A stretch of 52,324 bases of DNA from Oscillospiraceae bacterium (lineage in GTDB: Bacteria > Bacillota > Clostridia > Oscillospirales > CAG-272): assembly GCA_015064345.1 (NCBI GenBank), contig SVSK01000008.1, positions 1-52,324 of the forward strand, in the 5' to 3' direction. Below are positions 1 through 7,892 of the stretch, in pieces. Both the position numbers and the translations under genes were made by a program. Under the pieces are notes generated by a model, which searched no databases, was not told where the DNA came from, and saw nothing but the letters and a program-made list of their open reading frames with translations. Position 1 is the first letter of the stretch. Every line of letters starts with the position of its first letter.

Positions 1-362
1 CCCTGCGCCAAGGGGCAAAAGTTCACGTCGTTCACTATTTTCCCCTTTGGAAACCCCTTTTGATTCTGCTTGAGTTGAAACATAGAGCGATTCACATCAA
101 TATTATTAATCCATGATTGCGACAGAAGCGCCCGTCAAGCTTTAACTCATTAGTAAAGTTCGATTGTCACAATTTTATAATTTTTTCGATTGCTTAAAAG
201 TATAAAGTAAAGCTAATACAAAAGAGAGGATTCTTAAGGAGAGGAAACAGCGAGTGCAGAATGACTTGTTCATTCAAATGAGCTCTTTCCTTTCCTTAAG
301 CGGCTGAGATTCCAAAGAGATATCGCCGGTGATATCTCTTTGGTGCCCCACGCATAGTGGAA
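1..362. repeat. Family B structured interspersed repeat, copy B1 (left end cut by window)
   Basis: This copy has the same order of blocks as 38681-39233 and 51479-52010: a 'CCTGCGCCAAGGGG' block, a 'GGAAACCCC' block, 'CATGATTGCGACAGA', 'GGATTCTTAAGG', 'AATGAGCTCT' and a terminal hairpin AAAGAGATATC/GATATCTCTTT at about 315-342, followed by a small CCAC-GCATA-GTGG hairpin at about 349-361. No convincing coding region is seen in 1-477. The remaining bases up to the DegV stop at 478 hold nothing I recognise. Family membership is seen directly; mobility is inferred. Confidence 0.75.
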
Positions 363-477
363 GCGAGTTGAATGAGCGAGTATGGCTGAAGTTTATGTGA
401 TAACCAAAACTTTCACCACACAACCCGCGCGGGGTCTAAGGGATATGCTAATATACTCCCTTTCATCCTCCGCTCGC

Positions 478-1344
478 TTATCTTTCCTTTGCGATATAGA
501 ACAGCGCGAGGGTTCCTGGGCCGGAGTGGGCTCCGATAACAGAGCCGATTTCCGTGATCAAAGAAACATCCACACCGTGTGCTTCCTTCAGCATACCCGC
601 AAGTGTAAGCGCATCGTCAATGCAGTCGCCGTGAGATATGTAAACCACACCTGCGTCGGGTGTTTCTGCGGTTTCGGCGTACTTCTGTGCCATCAACTTG
701 AGAGACGTTCTTCTGCCGCGCACCTTTTCCATTGCGATGAGGTGACCCTCGTTGTCAACGTGGAGCACAGGCTTGATTCCCAGCATGCCGCCAACAAATG
801 CAGCCGCCGCGCTTACACGTCCACCGCGCTTGAGATACACCAGATCGTCTACCGTGAACCAGTGTGCAAGCTTAAGAATGTTTTCTCTTACAACAGCCGC
901 AACCGCATCCATGTCGGCACCGCCTCTCTTTGCCTCAACAGCAAGGTGAACGAGAAGTCCCTGACCTGCGCTTGCCGCGAGTGTGTCGATAACGATGATT
1001 CGTCTCTCGGGGTACTTTTCGCAGAGCTGATTTGCCGCCATAGCCGCAGAGCTGACCGTTGAGCTGAGTCCGCCTGAGAATCCGAGATAGAGAACGTCAG
1101 CTCCGTCTGCCACGATAGGCTCGAAGGCTTCGATGAATCCGTTGATGTTGATGGCAGATGTCTTTGCTACGCCGCCCTCACGCATCTTCTGATAGAATTC
1201 GGGAGCGTCAAGCTCGTAATTGCCCCACTGACGGGGTGAATCGCTGAATGTGTATGTAAGCTCAATGTATTTTACGCCCCAATCCGCGAGAGTTTCCTCT
1301 GTAAGATCGCAGGCAGAATCGGTGAAAATAATGTAGTTGTTCAT
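478..1344 (-). CDS. DegV family fatty-acid-binding protein (FakB-like), copy 1
   Basis: A 288-aa DegV protein. Members of this family bind a fatty acid and, as FakB, present it to the kinase FakA for phosphorylation before use in membrane lipid synthesis. The sequence shows the family opening 'IIFTDSACDL', the 'GFSGGLSSTVSSA' lipid-binding loop in the middle, and the 'LKRGGRVSAAAAFVGGMLG' segment followed by IKPVL. I chose the ATG at 1344 because TAGGAG lies ten bases upstream; an in-frame start further upstream at 1377 has no such site and would add an unrelated tail. It is followed, in the same direction, by nothing nearby, and lies downstream of a second DegV gene separated by a family C repeat. 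No FakA gene is in the window, so its partner is unknown. Family assignment is strong; the bound lipid is not known. Confidence 0.93.
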   Translation of the reverse strand: MNNYIIFTDSACDLTEETLADWGVKYIELTYTFSDSPRQWGNYELDAPEFYQKMREGGVAKTSAININGFIEAFEPIVADGADVLYLGFSGGLSSTVSSAAMAANQLCEKYPERRIIVIDTLAASAGQGLLVHLAVEAKRGGADMDAVAAVVRENILKLAHWFTVDDLVYLKRGGRVSAAAAFVGGMLGIKPVLHVDNEGHLIAMEKVRGRRTSLKLMAQKYAETAETPDAGVVYISHGDCIDDALTLAGMLKEAHGVDVSLITEIGSVIGAHSGPGTLALFYIAKER

Positions 1345-1420
1345 GTATGTTTTACTCCTAACCGAAAAATTAAGCACTCACTGCGTGAGTATGAAGGTAA
1401 CATGGATAAAAGCTGTACTT

Positions 1421-1580
1421 TGTCATTCTGAGCGGAACACAGAGTGTGTAGTCGAAGAATCTAAAAGAGATCCTTCGATTGGGTAGGGTATTATGATATC
1501 AAAATCCATACGTGGATTGACCCTACCCGTGAGAACTTCGTTCTCGTTTTGTAGAGCTAAAAATTTCACTCAGGATGACA
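1421..1580. repeat. Family C interspersed repeat, copy C1
   Basis: Begins TGTCATTCTGAGCGGA and ends CACTCAGGATGACA, so the two ends are inverted. Inside are the stem GGGTAGGGT/ACCCTACCC and the hairpin GAGAAC-TTC-GTTCTC. Nearly the same 160-base unit occurs at 7456-7614 and, inverted, at 37192-37350. It separates the two DegV genes. Confidence 0.85.
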
Positions 1581-1589
1581 GGAGAGTGA

Positions 1590-2468
1590 TTATTTTCCTC
1601 TTACCTCATTGTCGCCTTCGAAGAAGAGAGCGAGGGCGCCGGGGCCAACGTGACTTCCCGTGACAGGCTCAAAGGGAACGATGATAACGTCCTTCGGCGG
1701 GAATCTCTTCACGATGAGTGAACGGAGATATTCTGCGTCCTCGGGACAGTCTGCCTGTGCGATACCCACGATCTGATTTTTCGGGTACTCTGCCAGCTCG
1801 TAATACTTTTCCGCCAGTGCCTCAATGGAACGGCGTCTTCCGCGGACCTTGTCGAGCATGACGATCTTTCCCTGCTCACTTCCCTTGAGAAGCGGCTTTA
1901 TCGCCAACATCGTGCCCACAACAGCGGATGCTCCGGAGAGTCTGCCACCGCGCTTCAGATGCATAAGATCGTCAACGGTTATTACCTGGTACATTCTTCG
2001 TCTGAGGCTGATGATGCGCTCAACTGTGTCGTCGATGCTCATTCTGTGCTTCAGACACTCGATGGCGCGGAGAACTAAAAGTCCCTCGCCGAGAGATGCG
2101 CCATAGGAGTCCACCAGTCTGATCTTTCGCTCGGGGAACTGCTCCTCAAGCTCGCGAAGAGCTATCCTTGCTGATGAAAACGATCCGCTGACACCGGAGG
2201 AAAGGCCAATGAAGATTATGTCCTCACCTCGCTCGAGGGCCGGGGTCATGTAGTCTATATAAGTCTGTGGTGTGATCTGGGATGTTCTGACTTCGGCGCC
2301 GTCACGGATCGCTCCGTAGAACTCGGCTCCGTCAAATTCTGCCGCGTCGGCACAGGTATGAGGTATCCCGTCAACGGTATATGTGAGCGGGATCACGGTT
2401 ATATTGTTTTCTTTTACCTGGTGTGCCGGGATATTGGCGGCTGTGTCGGTGAAAATTGATATCGGCAT
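1590..2468 (-). CDS. DegV family fatty-acid-binding protein (FakB-like), copy 2
   Basis: A 292-aa DegV protein, homologous to the gene downstream at 478-1344 but clearly diverged. It has 'SIFTDTAANI' at the N-terminus, the 'GLSSGVSGSFSSARIA' lipid-binding loop, 'GASLGEGLLV' and the 'LKRGGRLSGASAVVGTMLAIKPLL' region (motif core given). The ATG at 2468 is chosen because a perfect AGGAGG sits seven bases upstream. A good sigma-A promoter lies at 2503-2531, so this is probably the first gene of a two-gene unit, although the family C repeat between the two DegV genes could carry its own signals. Bacteria often carry several FakB paralogues with different chain preferences; whether that holds here is inference. 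Confidence 0.93.
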   Translation of the reverse strand: MPISIFTDTAANIPAHQVKENNITVIPLTYTVDGIPHTCADAAEFDGAEFYGAIRDGAEVRTSQITPQTYIDYMTPALERGEDIIFIGLSSGVSGSFSSARIALRELEEQFPERKIRLVDSYGASLGEGLLVLRAIECLKHRMSIDDTVERIISLRRRMYQVITVDDLMHLKRGGRLSGASAVVGTMLAIKPLLKGSEQGKIVMLDKVRGRRRSIEALAEKYYELAEYPKNQIVGIAQADCPEDAEYLRSLIVKRFPPKDVIIVPFEPVTGSHVGPGALALFFEGDNEVRGK

Positions 2469-2502
2469 ATGTCGCCTCCTTTTTTGGTTTACGCGCAAAT
2501 TT

Positions 2503-2531
2503 ATTATATACTTTTGTCACGTATAACTCAA
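2503..2531 (-). promoter_or_regulatory. Sigma-A promoter for DegV copy 2
   Basis: On the minus strand TTGAGT (2531-2526), 17-base spacer, TATAAT (2508-2503). The transcript would start about 30 bases before the AGGAGG site of the DegV gene. Confidence 0.7.
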
Positions 2532-2731
2532 CCTACTGTAACGAAAAGAAACTATACTCATTGAGGCTTGTGGTGTAGAAAGCCAAAAATCGACTCTACA
2601 GACAGTAGAATTGGGTGTAGAATGGCATGTTGGCAGTAGAATTTACAGTTATTTCATAGATTTTGAGGCAAAAATATGGTAAAATACAATGTAAACCGAA
2701 TTTGGCGGTAAATTTTGCGGAGGAGAAGTGC

Positions 2732-3418
2732 ATGAGCGAGATCAAATCCATAATTGCAAAAAATATTGCCTCTCTGCGCACCTCTGCGGGTCTGACCCAG
2801 CTGGAGCTTGCGGAGAAGCTTAATTATTCCGACAAGGCAGTCTCCAAATGGGAGAGAGGCGAGTCCACTCCCGATGTGGCTGTGCTGACTCATATAGCGG
2901 ATCTTTTCGGCGTGCCACTGGACTACCTTGTAAGAGAGGACCACGAGGGAATGCCCACGCCCGAATTCGAGGTTGACGAAAAGAAAAAGACGGAGCGCAT
3001 CATGAAGACAAAGCTCCTTCGCCGCAGAAACAGGGGATTCATCACGGGCATGTGCCTCATTCTCGTGTGGCTTTTGGCGACTACTGTGTTTATGATACTT
3101 GACGCATCACTTGGCGAAGGTGTGAGAGGGCACTATCTCGTTTTCGCCTACGCCGTACCTGCGACGATGATAGTTTGGCTGGTGTTCAACTCCGTTTGGT
3201 TCAACACGCGCCGCAACTTCCTTATTATATCCCTGCTTATGTGGACAGTTTTACTTTGCATCCACATGACCCTTTACTCCTTTGGCTTCAACCTCTGGAT
3301 GATCTTCATCCTCGGTGTCCCCGGACAGATCATTATCGTTCTCTGGTCCATGATCAAGTACAAGAGCGACACGGACGACGAGGAAGAGGAAGCGGTAATT
3401 CACATCGACGAACAATGA
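2732..3418 (+). CDS. Membrane-anchored XRE-family transcriptional regulator
   Basis: 228 aa. Residues about 5-60 are a Cro/C1 helix-turn-helix ('LRTSAGLTQLELAEKLNYS', 'AVSKWERGESTPDVAVL', then 'IADLFGVPLDYLV'), the usual form of Clostridia XRE regulators. After a charged linker come four hydrophobic segments (around residues 97-121, 131-153, 158-180 and 188-210) and an acidic tail ending EEEEAVIHIDEQ. The DNA-binding domain is therefore tethered to the membrane and probably responds to an envelope signal; this is inference. The ATG at 2732 follows GGAGGAG; the upstream in-frame start at 2663 lacks a site. The region upstream holds a possible promoter (TTGAGG at about 2661 and TACAAT near 2683). 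A strong terminator follows the stop directly, so it is probably a single-gene unit. Confidence 0.85.
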   Translation: MSEIKSIIAKNIASLRTSAGLTQLELAEKLNYSDKAVSKWERGESTPDVAVLTHIADLFGVPLDYLVREDHEGMPTPEFEVDEKKKTERIMKTKLLRRRNRGFITGMCLILVWLLATTVFMILDASLGEGVRGHYLVFAYAVPATMIVWLVFNSVWFNTRRNFLIISLLMWTVLLCIHMTLYSFGFNLWMIFILGVPGQIIIVLWSMIKYKSDTDDEEEEAVIHIDEQ

Positions 3419-3442
3419 AAAGACCCCGAAAGGGGTTTTTTG
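3419..3442 (+). terminator. Rho-independent terminator after the XRE membrane regulator
   Basis: CCCC-GAAA-GGGG stem with flanking A and a run of six T. The same stem and loop occurs after potD at 16787-16812. Confidence 0.9.
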
Positions 3443-3507
3443 AGTTATGAGTTATAAGTTATTGGTTATGGGTTTGAATAAAACTATTTATATTAATTGA
3501 GGTAAAT

Positions 3508-3894
3508 ATGGCTGTATCAAAACGCAGGGCGCGACTCTGCTACTGTATCGCGTCGGCTGCACTGCTTTTGCTTATCGTGTTCATTGCTATGTTTGTGCAT
3601 GACAGATTTGTCAGACCATACGGGGGAGATGTGCTTATCACTATTTTCATCTGCTGTTTTGTTAGAATATTTTTCCAGGGCAAGATAAAGCTCTTACCGA
3701 TATGGGTATTTCTCTTTGCCGTGGCGGTTGAAGTCGGACAGTATTTCGGAATAGTTGACATAATCGGCCTTGGGCATATTCGCTTTTTCAGAATCCTCAT
3801 TGGAACGTCATTCTCATGGGCGGATATTATTTGTTACGCGGTCGGCTGTGGCATTTTTTGCTTCGCAGAGTTATATTGTCGCAAACGACAGTGA
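3508..3894 (+). CDS. DUF2809 family membrane protein
   Basis: 128 aa with four hydrophobic segments. The family hallmarks are visible: 'RPYGGDVL' after the first membrane span, 'VFLFAVAVEVGQYFGIVDIIGLG' (core VEVGQYF) and 'ILIGTSFSWADIICYAVG' (core GTSFSWADI). DUF2809 proteins are small VanZ-like membrane proteins of unknown role. Start ATG 3508 follows GAGGTAAAT. The gene stands alone between two simple-sequence tracts; no operon partner is apparent. Function is not known and I do not propose one. Confidence 0.85.
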   Translation: MAVSKRRARLCYCIASAALLLLIVFIAMFVHDRFVRPYGGDVLITIFICCFVRIFFQGKIKLLPIWVFLFAVAVEVGQYFGIVDIIGLGHIRFFRILIGTSFSWADIICYAVGCGIFCFAELYCRKRQ

Positions 3895-3919
3895 TATTTT
3901 TGCTTCACAAGGCGTGGTA

Positions 3920-3950
3920 ACGTTTCTCATCCCTTCAGGAACCGAAAAGT
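3920..3950. repeat. Family E short inverted repeat
   Basis: Reads TTTCTCATCCCTTCAGGA-ACC-GAAAAGT, an imperfect inverted repeat built on ACTTTTC/GAAAAGT. Other copies are at 15616-15646, 18721-18750, 31993-32023, 34232-34256, 41278-41308 and 43775-43798. Confidence 0.7.
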
Positions 3951-3958
3951 ATTTTTTA

Positions 3959-4030
3959 TTTATTCTCTATTATTTATTTATTCTCTATTATTTATTTATT
4001 CTCTATTATTTATTTATTCTCTATTATTTA
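3959..4030. repeat. 18-bp direct tandem repeat, four identical copies
   Basis: The unit TTTATTCTCTATTATTTA is repeated four times without a mismatch (3959-3976, 3977-3994, 3995-4012, 4013-4030) in the leader of the radical SAM gene. Perfect identity suggests recent slippage expansion. Confidence 0.97.
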
Positions 4031-4088
4031 TAATTTTTTCTTTTAGCGAAGCGCATATTATTTTTTCTTTTCTCCGGGAGGAGCATTT

Positions 4089-5102
4089 ATGGCACAGAAG
4101 GACACTAATCCATATATTTTTTCCGATTCAAATAAGCGGTATATGACATACGACTGGTACATGAAAAAACGATTTGGCGGCAAGGTGGCAAAGGTCACCG
4201 TTGACATCGGATGCACCTGCCCCAACATTGACGGCACTCGCGGTCACGGCGGCTGTATTTACTGCAAATCGGGCAGCAGAAGTGCTATCGGTGAAACGGT
4301 TGCAGAGCAGTACAAAAACGGAGTAGAGATCGCTTGCCGCAAGTGGAAGCCTGTGGGGTTCATTCCCTATCTTCAGGCCAACACCAACACCTACGGGGAT
4401 GTGGAAAAGCTTTCCCGTGCTTACCGCGATGCCGCAGGACTGGATGGAGCTGTAATGCTGGATATCGCCACTCGCGCGGACTGCCTCACCGATGAGATAA
4501 TAGCCGAGCTTGAGACGGTGGCGCGACAGATCCCGCTGACTGTGGAGCTGGGACTTCAGACCTCAAACGATGCTACCGCTGAGCGGATAAACCGCTGTCA
4601 CACCTTTGCGGAGTTTGTGGACGGGTACACCCGACTTCGCGCGGCGGCGGAGAGAGTAAATGCTGAGTTTCCCACAGACGGGGAGCTGCCCATGAAGCGG
4701 TTTCTCATTTGCGTGCATATAATCAACGGTCTTCCGGGTGAGGGTGAGGCTGAAATGATGAAAACAGCAGAGGACATCTCAGCCCTCGCGCCCGATATGA
4801 TAAAAATTCACCTGATGCACGTTCTGCGTGACACAGCACTGGGGGATATGTACCTCCGCGGAGAGTACACCCCGATGAATCGCGACGACTATGTTCGAGT
4901 AACCTGCGATCAGCTTGAAATATTGCCAAGAGAGACGATAATTGCCCGCATCACCGGCGACGGCGTGGCAGACGATCTGCTTGCACCCCAGTGGAGCAGG
5001 CGGAAAACAGAAGTGGCGAATGAGATCGACAAGGAACTCTTCCGAAGAGGAACGTATCAGGGCGCGGGGCTTAAAGAAAAAAGAATAAATAAAAAAGAAT
5101 AA
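4089..5102 (+). CDS. TIGR01212-type radical SAM protein (YtqA/YhcC-like)
   Basis: 337 aa. The [4Fe-4S] cluster motif of this branch is at residues 44-59: C44-x11-C56-x2-C59 within the typical context 'CPNIDGTRGHGGCIYC'; an extra C42 is also present. Further family blocks are 'FIPYLQANTNTYG', 'ELGLQTSNDATAERINR' and 'HIINGLPGE'. Radical SAM enzymes use the cluster to cleave S-adenosylmethionine and start radical chemistry; the substrate of this subfamily is not established to my knowledge. Start ATG 4089 follows GGGAGGAGC. The last six codons (KRINKKE region) run into an AATAAA/GAATAAA simple tract, so the C-terminus may be repeat-derived. Four identical 18-bp repeats lie in the leader. Confidence 0.9.
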   Translation: MAQKDTNPYIFSDSNKRYMTYDWYMKKRFGGKVAKVTVDIGCTCPNIDGTRGHGGCIYCKSGSRSAIGETVAEQYKNGVEIACRKWKPVGFIPYLQANTNTYGDVEKLSRAYRDAAGLDGAVMLDIATRADCLTDEIIAELETVARQIPLTVELGLQTSNDATAERINRCHTFAEFVDGYTRLRAAAERVNAEFPTDGELPMKRFLICVHIINGLPGEGEAEMMKTAEDISALAPDMIKIHLMHVLRDTALGDMYLRGEYTPMNRDDYVRVTCDQLEILPRETIIARITGDGVADDLLAPQWSRRKTEVANEIDKELFRRGTYQGAGLKEKRINKKE

Positions 5103-5140
5103 AGAATAAAGAATAAATAGAAGAAACGCGAAGAGTTTTA

Positions 5141-5672
5141 GTTACACGAAAAGCCAAGAAGGGGATTCTTAAGGGGAAGAATCAGAGAAGTTGCAGTAAA
5201 ATCAATAGATTTGCAATAATTGGCGGGATTCGGTCGCTAGAAAGTATCAACAATAGTAAATATCCCGTCCTCCTTCCCCTTAAGTGGACGGTGATTCACA
5301 AGAGGTGTGGACATGGAACACCTCTTGTGCGCCCCACGCGTAGTGCAAAAAATGAGGTCAAAAAACAAGTTCGGTTGAAGAGTAAAGCGGAATGAATATA
5401 GAATAGTGCAGACTTTGGTCTCCTCTATCCGTTCAGTATTCAACTTCGTTGAAACTGACGAGGTTTCTATAACACGGAGAAACCTCGTCGTATGCCACCT
5501 TCTCCCGCATTTATTATAAATGCAGCGAAGGCTTGGGAAGGCTGAGGAAGGCATGGAAGACATGATGTGAGGCACGAGCATCCTTTGGAACCTGCGTTAG
5601 CAATTAAGCACCCCACGCGTAGTGCAAAAAATGAGGTCAAAAAACAATTTCAGTTGAAGAGTCAAGCGGCAG
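5141..5672. repeat. Composite family A repeat (A1 plus A1')
   Basis: Fills most of the 889-base gap 5103-5990. A1 (5141-5392) reads AAGGGGATTCTTAAGGGGAA, GAGAAGTTGCAG, AATTGGCGGGATTC, ATCCCGTCCTCCTTCCCCTT, then the hairpin CACAAGAGGTGT/ACACCTCTTGTG and CCCCACGCGTAGTGC. A1' (5551-5672) repeats the end: GCATGGAAGACATGATGTG, CCTTTGGAACCTGCGTTAGC, CCCCACGCGTAGTGC. Both end in GGTTGAAGAGTAAAGCGG-like sequence, the inverse of the family B left end. The same composite order recurs at 16872-17352. No gene is seen in 5673-5990 apart from leader sequence. Confidence 0.85.
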
Positions 5673-5990
5673 AATTGTTTATGAGGAAAAAACAAGCCGC
5701 TTTTTTCCATTTTCTCTATCAGCTCGGGCATTTTTACTCATATTTTTGTATAATATTCTTTCTGAAATTTCATTTATGATATTGTATTTTATCTCGAAAT
5801 GTCATATAATAATAGAAAGGCGTTGAAATTCTTGCAAGACGGATACCGCGGTTTTTCATTTATTGGCAACAATCACTTGATTTTACAACGATTTTTGAAT
5901 AAATAACGTTCCCATCATGCAAAAAGTGTCACGGCCGCCGCAAGAGAAAAAATAACATAAAATCTATCATTAATATACAGAGGTGCAATT

Positions 5991-7289
5991 ATGAACAGCG
6001 AGAGAAGACCGTATTCAGAGCTGACTGTAGATGAGCTTCGTGCACAGCTCGCAAAGGAACAGTCCAGACTTGATAATTGGGGAGCGAAAAATCTCACCCT
6101 CGACCTTACACGCGGTAAGCCCAATCAGGCACAGCTTGATCTTTCCTCCGAAATGCTCAGCATCATCGGTGACCGCGGCGACTGCTTCAGCGAAAGCGGA
6201 CTCGACTGCCGTAACTACGGTATTCTTGACGGCCTGCCGGAGACAAAAAAGCTTTTCTCCGAGCTGCTTGGCGTGCCTGCCGAAAACGTGCTCGTTCTCG
6301 GTAACTCATCCCTTAACGTAATGTACGACACTCTCGTTCGCGCAATGCTCTTCGGTGTTGCCGGCGGTTACGAGCCTTGGTCCAGACAGGGTAGAATCAA
6401 ATTCATCTGCCCCAGCCCCGGATATGACCGTCACTTCACAATCTGCCGCACCCTCGGCATTGAAATGATCCCCGTTAAGATGAACGCGGACGGTCCCGAC
6501 ATGGATGAGGTTTACAACATTGCCTGCTCCGACCCCTCAGTTAAGGGTATGTGGTGCGTGCCCAAGTTCTCCAACCCCGAGGGAATCACCTACTCCGATG
6601 AGGTTGTTGAAAAGCTTGCGGCAATGAAGCCTGCTGCTCCCGACTTCCGCTTCTTCTGGGACAACGCTTACGTTGTTCACGAGCTCTACGACGATGAAGT
6701 AAAGCTTGCCAACGTATTCGATTACGCCCTTGAATACGGCACACAGGACAACTTCTTCTACTTCACATCCACTTCCAAGATCACATTCCCCGGCTCCGGT
6801 CTGGCTGTTATGGTGGCAAGTGAGAAGAATCTTGAGCAGATCCGCCCCATTATCGCAACACAGACCATCGGTTACGACAAGATCAACCAGATGCGTCACG
6901 TTAAGTTCTTCAAGAATGCTGACGGCATCAAGAGTCACATGAAGCACCATGCGGCTATTCTTCGTCCCAAGTTCGAGCTTGTTGAGCAGATCTTCCACGA
7001 CAGACTTGACGGATTTGACATCGCTCACTGGACAGAGCCGAGAGGTGGCTACTTCATCAGCCTTTACGTAATGAACGGCTGTGCAAGAAGAGTATATCAG
7101 CTTGCACGCTCTGTCGGTGTAACTCTCACACCTGCAGGTTCAACCTATCCCTACAGCCGCGATCCCCAGGACAGCAACCTCCGAATCGCTCCCTCTTTCC
7201 CCGAGCTTGACGAGATCAAGCAGGCGACAGAGATCCTTTGCACCTGTATCAAGATCGCCGCTCTTGAGAAGCTTATCAAGAATGCGTGA
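5991..7289 (+). CDS. Aspartate aminotransferase, type Ic (PF12897-like)
   Basis: 432 aa, fold-type I PLP enzyme. It should move the amino group between aspartate and 2-oxoglutarate in the cytoplasm, linking amino acid synthesis with the oxaloacetate pool. Visible features are 'LTRGKPN' near residue 40 (substrate carboxylate region), 'YGILDGLPE', 'FICPSPGYDRH', 'PKFSNPEGITYSDE' (the NPxG turn), 'FFWDNAYVVHEL' (D and Y that bind PLP) and 'TSTSKITFPGSG' with K263 as the Schiff-base lysine, then 'PRGGYFISL' for the carboxylate arginine. The length and the 'SKITFPGSG' form fit the type Ic group best known from Corynebacterium AspT rather than classical AspC. Start ATG 5991 follows AGAGGTGC. Single-gene unit with its own terminator. 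Confidence 0.88.
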   Translation: MNSERRPYSELTVDELRAQLAKEQSRLDNWGAKNLTLDLTRGKPNQAQLDLSSEMLSIIGDRGDCFSESGLDCRNYGILDGLPETKKLFSELLGVPAENVLVLGNSSLNVMYDTLVRAMLFGVAGGYEPWSRQGRIKFICPSPGYDRHFTICRTLGIEMIPVKMNADGPDMDEVYNIACSDPSVKGMWCVPKFSNPEGITYSDEVVEKLAAMKPAAPDFRFFWDNAYVVHELYDDEVKLANVFDYALEYGTQDNFFYFTSTSKITFPGSGLAVMVASEKNLEQIRPIIATQTIGYDKINQMRHVKFFKNADGIKSHMKHHAAILRPKFELVEQIFHDRLDGFDIAHWTEPRGGYFISLYVMNGCARRVYQLARSVGVTLTPAGSTYPYSRDPQDSNLRIAPSFPELDEIKQATEILCTCIKIAALEKLIKNA

Positions 7290-7296
7290 ATATTAT

Positions 7297-7326
7297 AAAA
7301 CCGACCTTAAACCGTCGGTTTTTTGT
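7297..7326 (+). terminator. Terminator after aspartate aminotransferase
   Basis: AAAACCGAC-CTTAAACC-GTCGGTTTTTT hairpin with T run. Confidence 0.88.
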
Positions 7327-7359
7327 TTTGTCCGTCACCGCGACACACCACCACCCGCT

Positions 7360-7614
7360 ACACCCGTAGGGGCGTTATCGAACTTGTTCGATGGGTGTTC
7401 GTCCGTCGTTAAAGGTTAGGCTTTTCTTCACCGCTGTCAACTGCACATCGGGTTTTGTCATTCTGACAACACACGGAGTGTGTAATCGAAGAATCTCAAA
7501 TAGATCCTTCGATTGGGTAGGGTATTATGATATCAAAACCCATACGTGGATTGACCCTACCCGTGAGAACTTCGTTCTCGTTTTGTAGAGCTAAAAATTT
7601 CACTCAGGATGACA
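7360..7614. repeat. Family F plus family C composite, copy C2
   Basis: Holds most of the 566-base gap before the antiporter. 7360-7450 carries the F block (GTCGTTAAAGGTTAGGCTT, TCAACTGCAC); 7456-7614 is a C copy nearly identical to 1421-1580, with GGGTAGGGT/ACCCTACCC and the hairpin GAGAAC-TTC-GTTCTC. I see nothing codable between 7327 and 7892. Confidence 0.8.
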
Positions 7615-7807
7615 ATGTAGTGCTGTCCGTCCTAACGATTCGCGATTCTTTCGCGGGATGTCGGGGCGCCATCCTCTACGGATTTTCCCCACACTTAACT
7701 TCTTACCTCTTCACTGTTACTTCTTACCTCTTACCTCAGCTCACTGCCCCTCAGCGAAATCACCAAAGCGGTGGCGATTTTTTGTGCATTATTTTAATTA
7801 ATTACCC

Positions 7808-7836
7808 TTGCAATATATTAATGAGAAGAGTATAAT
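7808..7836 (+). promoter_or_regulatory. Sigma-A promoter for the antiporter
   Basis: TTGCAA (7808-7813), 17-base spacer, TATAAT (7831-7836), about 57 bases before the start codon. Confidence 0.75.
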
Positions 7837-7892
7837 ATTGAATTGTGCGAATAGATTAATACTACTGCAAAAGCAGTGTGGAGGTTATATTT

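Noticed and set aside
1-362. Insertion sequence or prophage end at the window start
   Set aside because: No transposase or integrase is coded; it matches the non-coding family B repeat.
382-1062. Plus-strand open frame of 226 codons
   Set aside because: Lies opposite the DegV gene, lacks a ribosome binding site and has no recognisable motif; it is a shadow of the real gene.
3959-4030. 18-bp repeats as CRISPR or plasmid iterons
   Set aside because: No spacers between units, low complexity, and no replication gene nearby.
3770-4033. 87-codon frame ending in repeated YLFIL
   Set aside because: Created by the 18-bp tandem repeat and overlapping the DUF2809 gene in another frame; no ribosome binding site.
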